Below are positions 6,934 to 14,445 of a DNA stretch of 16,157 nt, piece by piece. The notes beneath the pieces are model-generated. The model searched no databases. It saw only the letters and a program-made list of their open reading frames with translations, and was not told where the DNA came from. The DNA is from Peptococcaceae bacterium (GTDB lineage Bacteria > Bacillota > Peptococcia > Peptococcales > Peptococcaceae): positions 1 to 16,157 of the forward strand of contig CAAETY010000141.1 of the NCBI GenBank assembly GCA_900759105.1, read 5' to 3'. A program made the translations under genes and the position numbers. Within the stretch, counting starts at the first letter, position 1. Each line of letters starts with the position of its first letter.

Positions 6934-6978
6934 AAATACCCCCAATCATTTTAATCGCTCAAATGATTGGGGGTATTT
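6934..6978. terminator. Bidirectional terminator between pdxT and the SLH protein gene
   Basis: An 18-bp perfect inverted repeat (6934-6951 with 6961-6978, nine-base loop) with a GGGGG/CCCCC core and A/T-rich ends. It lies between two converging genes and has the composition of a terminator for both strands. Confidence 0.85.
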
Positions 6979-6984
6979 CTATGG

Positions 6985-7027
6985 GCAAAGCTTTTCAGAA
7001 GCTTTGTGCTAGCATGAAAAGCTTTGC
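6985..7027 (-). other. Second stem-loop just 3' of the SLH protein gene
   Basis: GCAAAGCTTTTCA (6985-6997) pairs perfectly with TGAAAAGCTTTGC (7015-7027), 13 bp, with a 17-base loop that holds a further AAGCTT. It starts 15 bases after the stop codon of the minus-strand SLH gene. No U-run follows it, so it is not a classic terminator by itself. A 3' mRNA-stabilising stem or part of a two-stem terminator with 6934-6978 are possible roles. Confidence 0.6.
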
Positions 7028-7041
7028 ATTTTCAAATCAAC

Positions 7042-10000
7042 TTACTTTGCCACATTTTCGCAGAAGTTCATCAGAACAGTTGCTACTTGCGCACGGCTTG
7101 CGGTACCTTTTGGTTGAAGCTCGTTACCGTTACCGTTGATAAGCTTTTCAGCGACAGCCCATTGAACAACGCCTTGTGCCCATGAGCTGGTGGTAGCACC
7201 ATCGGTAAATTTGCTCAGGTCAGCGCGTGTATTTACGTCGATGCCTTTGTATTCAGCGTAACGATAGAGGATACTTGCCATTTGTTCGCGGGTAAGCGCT
7301 TGGTTTGGTGCGTAGCTACCGTCCGGCATACCGCTTACAATGTTATTGCTTGCCGCCCAGTTGATGGCATTGGTGTACCATCTGCCATCAGCGACGTCAG
7401 AAAAGAGACCGCTCTTGTTGCAAGCAGGCTGACCTTCCATGTTGTAGAGCACGGCTGCCATCATGGCACGATTGAGATCTACATTTGGTTCAAAGGTCAT
7501 GCCACCGTTGGTCCCATTCATCAGATTATTGTTGTAAACGTATTCTACTGCCGGATAGTACCATGCACCCTTTACAACGTCAACAAACGGCATGCCGGAT
7601 GGTTGTTCCGGCTTTGCCGGTTCAGCATTTTCAGCCTTGAAGGTAACCTTTACCTTGACCTTGCTCTTTGGCATGGTGAAGGTGTATTTATCATCAGCCT
7701 TCTTGGTAACAGTCACTTCATCACCGTCTTTATCGGTAACAACAACCTCATCAACCACATAGCCTTTATTAGGCTTTACAATGATGGTTACCCTTTCGCG
7801 GTATTCAGCTTTTTTAGGAGATACGGTCACAGAGCCGTTGTTGGTTGCTGCCACATTAACCTGATATTCAGACGCTTGGGTTGTATTTTTTGAAAGACTA
7901 GCGCTAAAGGTGTAGGTATTCACATTCTTGGTAAGGGTGAGTGTAACAACGCCATTTTTTACCTTTACATTGGATTTCCCATACTTCCATCCATTAAAGG
8001 TATAGCCGGAAACGGATGGCTTGGCAGGTTCCTTGAAGGAAACGGTTGCAGCGTCAGCATCCTTTTTCACAATAAAGCTGCTATACACGTCACCGTCTAC
8101 TGTATAGGTAATGCGCACTTCATTTTTTGCCGGTTCGGGAACGTTTACTTCACCAATAAATTCACCGCTCATTTTAACGGTACCATTACCAGGCCCAAAG
8201 GTATTAACATCCTTGTTATCTTTGCCAATGTTGTCTGTTAATTCAAGCTTAGATTTTTTATCAAGAACGAAACTACCATCGCCCTTTAAGGTCATGACAT
8301 CCTTGGTTTCTGCACCCTTCCAGCCAACATATGGGAGCTTATAGCCACTTTCGGTAATGCTTACTTGGCTGCCTTTTTCAATTGCAATATCTTTTGCGCT
8401 CATGCCGGCAATGCCTACATTGGATACATTAACCTTGCCCTTATTGGTTACAGTTACGGATTGCGCACTTAACCCAAAGCTGCCGATATTGTCCATGTCG
8501 AGTGTTGCATTATCAATCGTCCAGTTGCCGCCGTTCGCACCGTTGCCGTCGATATTGCTAATGTTGAAAGCAGTGCCCGGCTCTAATCTTACGATGCTAT
8601 CATTGACAACTTTACCGCGGCAGCTGGCAATCGTTGCACGTTCAAGATTGGTTAAATTTAATACTGCGCCATTCTTCAAGGTCAAGATTGCGCCGCCGAT
8701 TTCTGCTTTTTCGCTATTGTAAAGGTCAATACCGGTACCGTCATTGTTCTTTGTGGTAACAGCGTTCTTTGTACCGTTGACAGTCATTTCCACACCGTCC
8801 AAGGTAAGACCGGCACCCGGCATTACAATAAAGGCTCTGGTGGTTACACCAGCAGCAACAGTTACATCAATCTTTGGAGCAGCTGCTGCAGATGCGCTCT
8901 TTTGAAGCACAATATTGCCTGTAAGGGTATAATTTGCGTCGGTAATCTTCGCATCCTTCAATACTTCGATGGTCGTATCAGCCTTTCTTGCAATAGCCGC
9001 GTTGATGGCTTCATCTAAGGTGTTGTAAGCGGTATTACCAATCATTGCCGCTTTGTTGGTTTCGACTTGTTGACCACCAATGGTGCTGTCAACAACAGTG
9101 AAATCGTTGCCTTCAGGAAGTGCATTAGTTACGGTACTCTTGTCAATAACAACGTTATTACCAGTGCCTTGAGTTTTTTCTACCGCAGTAACGGTGGAAT
9201 TCTTCACAACCACGTCGCCCTTTTGTGCACCGGCTTTAACAGTACCGGTTACGGTCGTACCGTTTTGAAGGGTCACATTGGTTGCAGTTTTATTAGCAGC
9301 AGCATTTGCAGTAACGATGTCACCGGTCACTGTTGCTTTATCTAAAGTCAAGGCGGTATTATATTGTGCCTTATCGCCCTCTTCAGCACTTACGTAAAAT
9401 GCAGGCTTTTTTTCGCTTTCAGATTTTACAGTAGTATTGGTAACGGTTACATTTGCAGCTGGAGCATATGCATTACTGCTTTGGTCCCCAACTAATACCG
9501 CTGCCATTGGCACTTCATTACCAGACTTCCAAGTACCACTTTCGTAATCGTTATTATCCGTGAACTTTCCAGTCAAGGTAATGTTGGAATTGGTAATGGT
9601 TGCATCTCCGGCACGTACCAATACCGCTTGACGGTCACCAATCACAGTACAATTATCCATGGTTAAAGTACCGGCAACATTCAAAAATACAGGGGCATTG
9701 TCAAAGTTGACACCATCGCCCCTAAAGGTAGAATCCTTTAAGTTAATTTTTACATTGTTATACTCTGGCTTGCCTGCATTAGTAGCTACACAATACACCT
9801 GTGCACTTACATCGCAATTGGTGATATTCACAGTAGCATCTTCCCCTTCTGGGGCAAAGGCAGAACTTGTGCAAGTCACGTAAATGTTTTCTACATTGAC
9901 AGTACCACCCTTTTGAAGGCCTATAAAGGCATCTATGCCAACTTTACCGGTTAATTCCAAGGTACCACCCTTATTCGGTGCTTCAGCAGTGCTGTCCTTA

Positions 10001-10302
10001 ATGGTTAAAATGCTGTTTTCACCTACAATAACAGTTGACTTACCACTCAGATTAAGTTTCAATTTATGCCCATGTAAGTCGTAGGTCATATTTGCGTCGA
10101 GGCTCGTCACTTCGGCATCTTGAGTCAAGGTTACTACACCATTCTCCGCTTCCGGCAATGTAGTTGCTACATTTACCGAACCTTGCTGGATTTGTTCAGC
10201 TCCGGCTGCATCACCATCCTCTGCAAATGCAGCAAATGGGAAGATGGTCAGCATCATGCTAACAGTCAGCAGCATGCTAATCAGTTTTCTGTTCTTAAAC
10301 AT
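7042..10302 (-). CDS. Exported beta-helix-like surface protein with three C-terminal SLH domains
   Basis: A 1086-residue cell-surface protein. The N-terminus has a Sec signal peptide (KNRK, a hydrophobic stretch, then a likely cut after AFA near residue 27). Residues about 40-725 consist of short repeated strands rich in T, N, V and D, such as VTVTNTTVKSE and VNITNCDVSAQ, resembling a right-handed parallel beta-helix of adhesins and pectate-lyase-like proteins. At about 727-805 is an InlB/Listeria-Bacteroides-like repeat (SGYTFNGWKYG), followed by a related all-beta repeat (813-889, GSVTVSPKKAEYRE). Residues 904-1086 hold three SLH modules (FVDVVKGAWYYPAVEYVY; FSDVADGRWYTNAINWA; FTDGATTSSWAQGVVQWA), which bind secondary cell-wall polymer. 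AAGGAG is seven bases from the ATG. Its ligand or enzymatic role, if any, is unknown. An A16 tract in the promoter suggests variable expression. Confidence 0.9.
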   Translation of the reverse strand: MFKNRKLISMLLTVSMMLTIFPFAAFAEDGDAAGAEQIQQGSVNVATTLPEAENGVVTLTQDAEVTSLDANMTYDLHGHKLKLNLSGKSTVIVGENSILTIKDSTAEAPNKGGTLELTGKVGIDAFIGLQKGGTVNVENIYVTCTSSAFAPEGEDATVNITNCDVSAQVYCVATNAGKPEYNNVKINLKDSTFRGDGVNFDNAPVFLNVAGTLTMDNCTVIGDRQAVLVRAGDATITNSNITLTGKFTDNNDYESGTWKSGNEVPMAAVLVGDQSSNAYAPAANVTVTNTTVKSESEKKPAFYVSAEEGDKAQYNTALTLDKATVTGDIVTANAAANKTATNVTLQNGTTVTGTVKAGAQKGDVVVKNSTVTAVEKTQGTGNNVVIDKSTVTNALPEGNDFTVVDSTIGGQQVETNKAAMIGNTAYNTLDEAINAAIARKADTTIEVLKDAKITDANYTLTGNIVLQKSASAAAAPKIDVTVAAGVTTRAFIVMPGAGLTLDGVEMTVNGTKNAVTTKNNDGTGIDLYNSEKAEIGGAILTLKNGAVLNLTNLERATIASCRGKVVNDSIVRLEPGTAFNISNIDGNGANGGNWTIDNATLDMDNIGSFGLSAQSVTVTNKGKVNVSNVGIAGMSAKDIAIEKGSQVSITESGYKLPYVGWKGAETKDVMTLKGDGSFVLDKKSKLELTDNIGKDNKDVNTFGPGNGTVKMSGEFIGEVNVPEPAKNEVRITYTVDGDVYSSFIVKKDADAATVSFKEPAKPSVSGYTFNGWKYGKSNVKVKNGVVTLTLTKNVNTYTFSASLSKNTTQASEYQVNVAATNNGSVTVSPKKAEYRERVTIIVKPNKGYVVDEVVVTDKDGDEVTVTKKADDKYTFTMPKSKVKVKVTFKAENAEPAKPEQPSGMPFVDVVKGAWYYPAVEYVYNNNLMNGTNGGMTFEPNVDLNRAMMAAVLYNMEGQPACNKSGLFSDVADGRWYTNAINWAASNNIVSGMPDGSYAPNQALTREQMASILYRYAEYKGIDVNTRADLSKFTDGATTSSWAQGVVQWAVAEKLINGNGNELQPKGTASRAQVATVLMNFCENVAK

Positions 10303-10379
10303 ACAATTCTCCTTCTCTTATTGATATTTTTACTTCGCTTTGATTAGTGCCTTATTATCACCTGCTTTCTATCGATTGT

Positions 10380-10408
10380 GCGCAGAGTCTTGCTTTTTTG
10401 AGCTGCGC
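10380..10408 (-). other. Small hairpin in the 5' leader of the SLH protein gene
   Basis: GCGCAG (10380-10385) can pair with CTGCGC (10403-10408) in the roughly 120-base leader between the promoter and the ATG at 10302. A short GC stem in a long leader might affect mRNA stability or translation. I recognise no riboswitch. Confidence 0.3.
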
Positions 10409-10427
10409 CTATTTTTCACATACATCT

Positions 10428-10457
10428 ATTATAGCACTTTGAAAAAAAAAAAAAAAA
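10428..10457 (-). promoter_or_regulatory. SLH-protein promoter with a 16-base homopolymer over the -35 position
   Basis: On the minus strand TGCTATAAT gives a perfect extended -10 (TATAAT at 10428-10433). With a 17-base spacer the -35 falls at 10451-10456, inside a run of 16 T on this strand (A at 10442-10457 on the plus strand). No TTGACA-like sequence is present. The tract could act as an UP-like element or curved DNA, and its length could change by slippage. Confidence 0.6.
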
Positions 10458-10510
10458 TACCTTTAGACACTTATTATGCGCGACAACTGCTGTGTTTTTG
10501 TCAAAGTCCC

Positions 10511-10580
10511 AAAAAACGCCCTCAAAGTGAACTGCCCCCAATTGTTAGACCTAAAAATCTAACGATTGAGGGGCAGTTCA
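10511..10580 (-). terminator. Nitroreductase terminator formed by hairpin element copy B
   Basis: TGAACTGCCCC (10528-10538) pairs perfectly with GGGGCAGTTCA (10570-10580). The stem continues inward (10539-10549 with 10558-10568) with one bulged A and one imperfect pair, giving about 22 bp round an 8-base loop. On the transcribed strand a run of six U (A at 10511-10516) follows, about a dozen bases after the stem. It lies 14 bases past the nitroreductase stop. The sequence is a second copy of the element at 4190-4245. Its TG...CA ends resemble insertion-sequence termini. Confidence 0.7.
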
Positions 10581-10594
10581 TCGTGTCAATATTT

Positions 10595-11113
10595 TTACAG
10601 CGTCGTCACGAGTTCATCCATATCACGGTACTGGTAATGCATAGGGCTTGGGGTGGCGTCTTCTGCCGGGATACCGATTGGCATGAGCAGAACCGGCACG
10701 TGATTGGTCGCGAGCCCGAGCATTTCTTTGGCTTGACTGTTTGGGAAAAGGTTGACCCAACAGGTTCCGAGGCCTTCTTCCCATGCTTGGAGCATCATGT
10801 GGGTGGCAACAATGGCCGCGTCCTGCTGGCCGGAGGTCACGCCGGGCTCCAATTTATTTTGCCAGGTACGTTCGCTATCATAGCACACAAGAAGCACAGC
10901 CGGCGCATCAAAGGTAAACTTCGTCAGGCTTCGAGCCTTGGCTAGTGCCGCTTCACTTTTTAGCACATAGACGTGCACAGCTTGAGCGTTACAGGCGGTT
11001 GGTGCTACCTGCCCGGCCTGCAGCACGCGCGCAAAGGCCTTTTCCGGAATGGGGGTATCTTTGTACTTGCGCACGGAATAGCGTGCTTTGGCAAGGGAGA
11101 GAAAATCTTTCAT
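10595..11113 (-). CDS. Nitroreductase-family flavoprotein
   Basis: A 172-residue FMN-dependent oxidoreductase of the nitroreductase family, which moves electrons from NAD(P)H to nitro compounds, quinones or other acceptors. The opening KARYSVRKYKDTPIPEKAF is the classic (R/K)RS(V/I)R-K(Y/F) FMN-phosphate motif; QVAPTACNAQAVHVYV and HMMLQAWEEGLGTCWV follow the family pattern, and PVLLMPIGIPAED is the usual late strand and turn. The ATG at 11113 is chosen: AAGAAGG lies seven bases upstream and the extended -10 (11145-11153) excludes a start at 11179. It is a single gene, divergent from the 11225-14097 operon, ended by 10528-10580. The physiological substrate cannot be told. Confidence 0.92.
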   Translation of the reverse strand: MKDFLSLAKARYSVRKYKDTPIPEKAFARVLQAGQVAPTACNAQAVHVYVLKSEAALAKARSLTKFTFDAPAVLLVCYDSERTWQNKLEPGVTSGQQDAAIVATHMMLQAWEEGLGTCWVNLFPNSQAKEMLGLATNHVPVLLMPIGIPAEDATPSPMHYQYRDMDELVTTL

Positions 11114-11144
11114 GTTAACGCCTTCTTTCTTAGATTGTTTTTTT

Positions 11145-11153
11145 ATTTTACCA
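11145..11153 (-). promoter_or_regulatory. Extended -10 promoter of the nitroreductase gene
   Basis: The minus strand reads TGGTAAAAT, a TGn-extended -10 close to consensus. Transcription would begin near 11138 and leave a leader of about 25 bases to the ATG at 11113. The -35 region is weak. Confidence 0.5.
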
Positions 11154-11191
11154 CGGTAATCGCGGAAAGTCCGCATCAAGTGAAGCGAATA

Positions 11192-11200
11192 TGATATACT
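11192..11200 (+). promoter_or_regulatory. Extended -10 promoter of the four-gene operon
   Basis: TGATATACT is a TGn-extended -10. Transcription would begin near 11207, which makes the ATG at 11207 unlikely as a start and favours 11225. The -35 region is poor. The promoter lies back to back with that of the nitroreductase gene. Confidence 0.55.
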
Positions 11201-11224
11201 AGGGCAATGAAAGTAGGTGATTGT

Positions 11225-11512
11225 ATGATTGCAGCAGCAAGTTTACAAAGCGAATGTCAGATACGTTTGAAAAAGATGGTCTCCGGCGAGGTGCTTTCGG
11301 TGCGCACGTGGAAGGGCGATCGTGGTCTGACTGTCACCTGCACCGGCGAGGATACCTTTACCCTGGCCGAAGATGGGTTTCAAAATCAAAGTGAGGACGG
11401 CTTGAGCCGTCAGATGGTCCTCAAGGCCATCAAGCCCATCGCACGACGTGAATTTCCACGCAGCAACAAGCTGCGTTTGACAATGACGAAAAAGGAGAAT
11501 ACGCATGGATAA
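11225..11512 (+). CDS. Small conserved-looking protein of unknown function
   Basis: I do not recognise this 95-residue protein. It has no signal peptide or membrane segment and two cysteines (C11 and C34, counting from the chosen start). The C-terminal half is basic (IKPIARREFPRSNKLRLTMTKK) and the middle resembles a small beta domain (GEVLSVRTWKGDRGLTVTCTGEDTFTLAEDG, described in one piece only to mark its bounds). The ATG at 11225 is chosen over 11207 because AAGTAGGTGAT is correctly spaced before it and 11207 falls at the predicted transcript start. Its end overlaps the next gene by eight bases (11505-11512), which implies coupled translation with the metallo-hydrolase. Confidence 0.7.
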   Translation: MIAAASLQSECQIRLKKMVSGEVLSVRTWKGDRGLTVTCTGEDTFTLAEDGFQNQSEDGLSRQMVLKAIKPIARREFPRSNKLRLTMTKKENTHG

Positions 11513-12311
11513 ATTGATTTTTCTCGGAACCGGCCACGCCTTGGCTTATCATTGCTATACAACCTGTTTGGTACTAACGGATGAATCCCGTTACTTTGTA
11601 ACCGATGGCGGTGGTGGCAACGGTGTGTTTATGCAGATGGAACGCGCCGGCATGAGTCCAAGCGATGTCACTGATTTATTTATTTCTCACAGCCACACCG
11701 ATCACTTGATTGGCGCCATTTGGTTGGTGCGTGTAATTGGTCACCAATTTGATCGCGCTGATCGCACCACTCCGCTGCATGTATACGGTCACGCCAGTGT
11801 ACTAGAAACCTTCCGCACTATTTGCGGATTGTTGGTGAGCGGGCAAGTTATGAGCCATTTTGACAAGGACATTATTTTCCACGCTGTAGAAAGCGGCGAA
11901 ACCCATGCCATCGGCCATTGGCAAATAACCTTCTTTGATACCGGTGCTGCCAAGACAACCCAATATGGCTGGCGTGCCGAGCTTGAAAACGGAAAATCTT
12001 TGGTATTCTTGGGGGATGAGCCCCTTACAGACACTGACCTGCCTTTTGCCAAGGATGCTGATTATCTCATCCATGAAGCAATGTGCTTGGAAGCAGAAGC
12101 CGACAAATACCATCCGCACCGTATCCATCACTCCTCTGTGGTGGATGCCGCAAACAATGCAACCAAAGCCGGCGCCAAAACTTTGATTTTATTCCACAGC
12201 GAGGATACCGGTCTTGATACCCGAAAGGCGCGCTACACAGCCGAAGCCAAGGCCCATTTTGATGGTCCGGTATTTGCGCCGGATGACCTCGATGTTCTCT
12301 CACTTTCTTAA
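11505..12311 (+). CDS. RNase Z-like metallo-beta-lactamase-fold hydrolase
   Basis: A 268-residue MBL-fold protein, predicted to be a soluble metal-dependent phosphodiesterase or related hydrolase. It opens with LIFLGTGHA, the RNase Z/ElaC-like first strand, and has the zinc motif HSHTDH (H62, H64, D66, H67). GDEP (D171) supplies the bridging aspartate, LIHEA (H190-E191) follows, and H231 in LILFHSED is the likely last metal ligand. The histidine that true RNase Z has before the GD strand is not obvious; here the stretch reads TGAAKTTQYGW. It is therefore probably a paralogue and not the tRNA 3'-processing enzyme itself. Ribosome binding site AAAGGAG lies upstream. The helicase gene starts 11 bases after its stop. 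Confidence 0.85.
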   Translation: MDKLIFLGTGHALAYHCYTTCLVLTDESRYFVTDGGGGNGVFMQMERAGMSPSDVTDLFISHSHTDHLIGAIWLVRVIGHQFDRADRTTPLHVYGHASVLETFRTICGLLVSGQVMSHFDKDIIFHAVESGETHAIGHWQITFFDTGAAKTTQYGWRAELENGKSLVFLGDEPLTDTDLPFAKDADYLIHEAMCLEAEADKYHPHRIHHSSVVDAANNATKAGAKTLILFHSEDTGLDTRKARYTAEAKAHFDGPVFAPDDLDVLSLS

Positions 12312-12322
12312 AGGAGCTCACT

Positions 12323-13579
12323 ATGCAAACCGATTTTTCCAAACTTCCGACCACGCTTCAGCAAGCCTTGGCGGATGCCTTTGATATTACAGAACCCATG
12401 CCAATTCAAGCCGAGTCCTATCCGCTTATTGCCGAAGGCAAAAACGTGGTTTTGCAATCCCGTACCGGTAGCGGTAAAACGTTGGCATATTTGCTGCCGT
12501 TTTTGGCCACACTCACACCCGGCGAAAGCGGCAACCGCTTACTCATTGTGGCACCGACTCAGGAATTGGCCGTACAAATTGCCAATGTTGTACGCGCCAT
12601 CAATGCCAAGCTCGAAACGCCTTACAGCATTGCTTTGTGTGGCGGTGGTGCCAATATCAACCACCAAATCGACAAATTAAAAGCCCGTCCAGCCATCATT
12701 GTGGGCACCCCCGGGCGTATTTTGGAATTGTTTGACCGTCGCAAAATCAACGGCCAAACCATTGAAGCCGTGATTTTTGATGAGGTTGATGCGATTATCG
12801 CCCAAGAACGCGGTAGCTTGATGCAGCACATCCAAAAGAAGCTTCTAAAGAGCGTGCAGGTGGTCGCGGTGAGCGCCTCCATCAGCATGGAAGCACAACA
12901 GCTGTTGCGTACTGCTATTCCTGACGCAGCGTTTTTGATTGCCAGCGAAGAAGCTGCCCTTAACCCTAATATTGGCCATTTCATTTTGCGCTGTGAAGGA
13001 CGCAAGAAGTTTGATAATCTGCGCCGTGCCATAGCAGCTATGGACGGCAAAACCTTGGTATTTATCAACGGTGACGATGAAATCACCCACTTACAGGATC
13101 GCTTGGCTTATCATCACATCGAAGCTTGGGCCTTATCTGCCGATATGAAAAAGCTCGACCGCCAGCACGCCTTGGAATCATTCCGCAAGTGCGTGGAAGG
13201 GGTGCTGATTTCCAGCGACCTTAGCGCACGTGGGCTGGATATTGACGACATTGACCAAGTCATTAACATGGACTTTCCACATGACCCCCTCACCTATGTC
13301 CACCGGGTAGGACGCACCGGACGCTGCAACGCCAGCGGTGCAGCGCTTTCCTTTGTAAGCGACAGCGATGAGGCGGCTATTCGCATTTATAAGCGTGATT
13401 TGGGCGTGGAATTTACCGAAGTGCATTTTGCAGGCGGCGCAGTCGTTGCCGGTGCTCCTGAAAAGGCACCGCGCGACAAAAGTGGCAAATCCGGTGGCAA
13501 AAAATCCGCACCAAAGCAGCGCAAAGGCAAGGCCAAGGACAAAGGCAAGCCAAAACGCACAAAGCGAGGCGAACACTGA
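12323..13579 (+). CDS. DEAD-box-type RNA helicase with a DEVD motif and basic tail
   Basis: A 418-residue superfamily-2 ATP-dependent RNA helicase. Motifs in order: Q motif EPMPIQ (24-29); motif I SRTGSGKT (46-53); PTQELA; TPGR (129-132); motif II DEVD (153-156) in place of DEAD; motif III SAS (184-186) in place of SAT; motif V SSDLSARGLDI; motif VI HRVGRTGR (327-334). From about residue 374 a lysine- and arginine-rich tail of some 45 residues probably binds RNA. The catalytic D and E of motif II are kept, so ATPase activity is expected. The ribosome binding site overlaps the upstream stop codon, and its own TGA overlaps the ATG of the Nudix gene (ATGA-type junction, one base). The exact role (ribosome assembly, cold response, RNA decay) is not evident. 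Confidence 0.93.
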   Translation: MQTDFSKLPTTLQQALADAFDITEPMPIQAESYPLIAEGKNVVLQSRTGSGKTLAYLLPFLATLTPGESGNRLLIVAPTQELAVQIANVVRAINAKLETPYSIALCGGGANINHQIDKLKARPAIIVGTPGRILELFDRRKINGQTIEAVIFDEVDAIIAQERGSLMQHIQKKLLKSVQVVAVSASISMEAQQLLRTAIPDAAFLIASEEAALNPNIGHFILRCEGRKKFDNLRRAIAAMDGKTLVFINGDDEITHLQDRLAYHHIEAWALSADMKKLDRQHALESFRKCVEGVLISSDLSARGLDIDDIDQVINMDFPHDPLTYVHRVGRTGRCNASGAALSFVSDSDEAAIRIYKRDLGVEFTEVHFAGGAVVAGAPEKAPRDKSGKSGGKKSAPKQRKGKAKDKGKPKRTKRGEH

Positions 13580-14097
13580 TGGAGTACTGGGATCTCTTAG
13601 ATGATGACCGCCGTTTGACCGGTGAAACCCTCTTGCGTGGAGAAGCAATGCCCGAAGGCAGATTTCACACCATCATTGGCGTTTGGACCATTCACACCAA
13701 GCTGCATCGCATTTTGCTGACAAAGCGTCATCCCGACAAGCTTATTTGCCCCAACCAATGGGAAAATACCGGCGGTTCGCTTGTAAGCGGCGAAGAAAGT
13801 CGCAGTGGCGCAGCACGTGAAGTCCGCGAAGAAACCGGCATGAACTGCCATGCCGATGATTTGCACTACATCAAAACTATCCGCATTCCTTCTGCATTTG
13901 TAGATTGCTATATTTATTACACCGACATTCCCGCCGACAGCATTGTGCTACAGGACGGCGAAACCGTTGATTGGCAATGGACCACCCTCGAAGGCATTGA
14001 AGCCCTCATCCAAGAAGGCACCTTCGCCCTCCCGGAAGTAGAACAATTTAACGCATGCCGCCAAGCCCTCGCCAACGCATTGGCGGAAAGAGAATAA
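13579..14097 (+). CDS. Nudix hydrolase
   Basis: A 172-residue Nudix-fold enzyme that would hydrolyse a nucleoside diphosphate linked to another group, using divalent metal. The Nudix box is complete at 66-88: G66, five residues, E72, seven residues, R80-E-V-R-E-E-T-G-M88. The N-terminal WDLLDDDRRLTGETLLRGE and PEGRFHTIIGVWTIH resemble the subgroup that contains isopentenyl-diphosphate isomerase-like Nudix proteins. Substrate is not predictable. The start ATG shares one base with the helicase stop, so translation is coupled. It is the last gene of the operon, ended by the hairpin at 14103-14143. Confidence 0.92.
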   Translation: MEYWDLLDDDRRLTGETLLRGEAMPEGRFHTIIGVWTIHTKLHRILLTKRHPDKLICPNQWENTGGSLVSGEESRSGAAREVREETGMNCHADDLHYIKTIRIPSAFVDCYIYYTDIPADSIVLQDGETVDWQWTTLEGIEALIQEGTFALPEVEQFNACRQALANALAERE

Positions 14098-14102
14098 TAA
14101 GC

Positions 14103-14145
14103 AAAAATCCTTGCTCATTCGCCTATAATGAGCAAGGATTTTTTT
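14103..14145. terminator. Bidirectional terminator after the Nudix gene
   Basis: A perfect 17-bp stem (14103-14119 with 14127-14143, seven-base loop) has a GC core CCTTGCTC and ends in a T-run on the plus strand. The A-run on the left gives a U-run on the opposite strand, so it can also end the converging antitoxin-like gene. Confidence 0.9.
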
Positions 14146-14167
14146 GTGGCCAACCCAATATAGCGGT

Positions 14168-14395
14168 TTACTCGTGGCGCAATTCTTCGATTTCTTCTTC
14201 AAACAATCTGGTCGGACCCGCTTTGGCTTCTTGAAGGTCTTTCTCAAGCTCTGCCCGTAAGGCTTCGCGTGCTTCTTCAATACAATCAAACAGCGCACGC
14301 TTAAACGCTTCTTCCGGTGTGATACCACGTGCACTTGCATAGCGTTCCACGGCCTCAGTTTCTTCTTGCGTCAATGAAATTTCAATGGTTTCCAT
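14168..14395 (-). CDS. Ribbon-helix-helix antitoxin-like protein without a visible toxin
   Basis: A 75-residue acidic protein. Residues 1-45 fit a ribbon-helix-helix DNA-binding fold: the strand TIEISLTQEE, then helix ETEAVERYASARG, then PEEAFKRALFDCIEEA. The rest is a charged helix ending GPTRLFEEEIEELRHE, where in RelB-like and related antitoxins the toxin-wrapping segment lies. No toxin gene is adjacent: downstream is the terminator and the Nudix gene, upstream a gene-poor stretch. It may be a solitary antitoxin or a small regulator. AAAGGGGGCGG upstream is the likely ribosome binding site. Confidence 0.75.
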   Translation of the reverse strand: METIEISLTQEETEAVERYASARGITPEEAFKRALFDCIEEAREALRAELEKDLQEAKAGPTRLFEEEIEELRHE

Positions 14396-14418
14396 TCAAA
14401 TCCGCCCCCTTTTACAGT

Positions 14419-14445
14419 ATGATTCTCGTTAAAATCATTATACCA
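14419..14445 (-). promoter_or_regulatory. Promoter and possible operator of the antitoxin-like gene
   Basis: The minus strand reads TGGTATAAT, a consensus extended -10 (TATAAT at 14437-14442). An inverted repeat ATGATT (14419-14424) and AATCAT (14433-14438) overlaps the -10 and the transcript start. Ribbon-helix-helix antitoxins commonly bind such palindromes at their own promoters, so autoregulation is plausible but not shown. Confidence 0.5.

Noticed and set aside
10595..11179. Longer nitroreductase starting at 11179
   Set aside because: The predicted -10 (11145-11153) lies inside the extension, and the ATG at 11113 has a well-placed ribosome binding site and starts the conserved domain.
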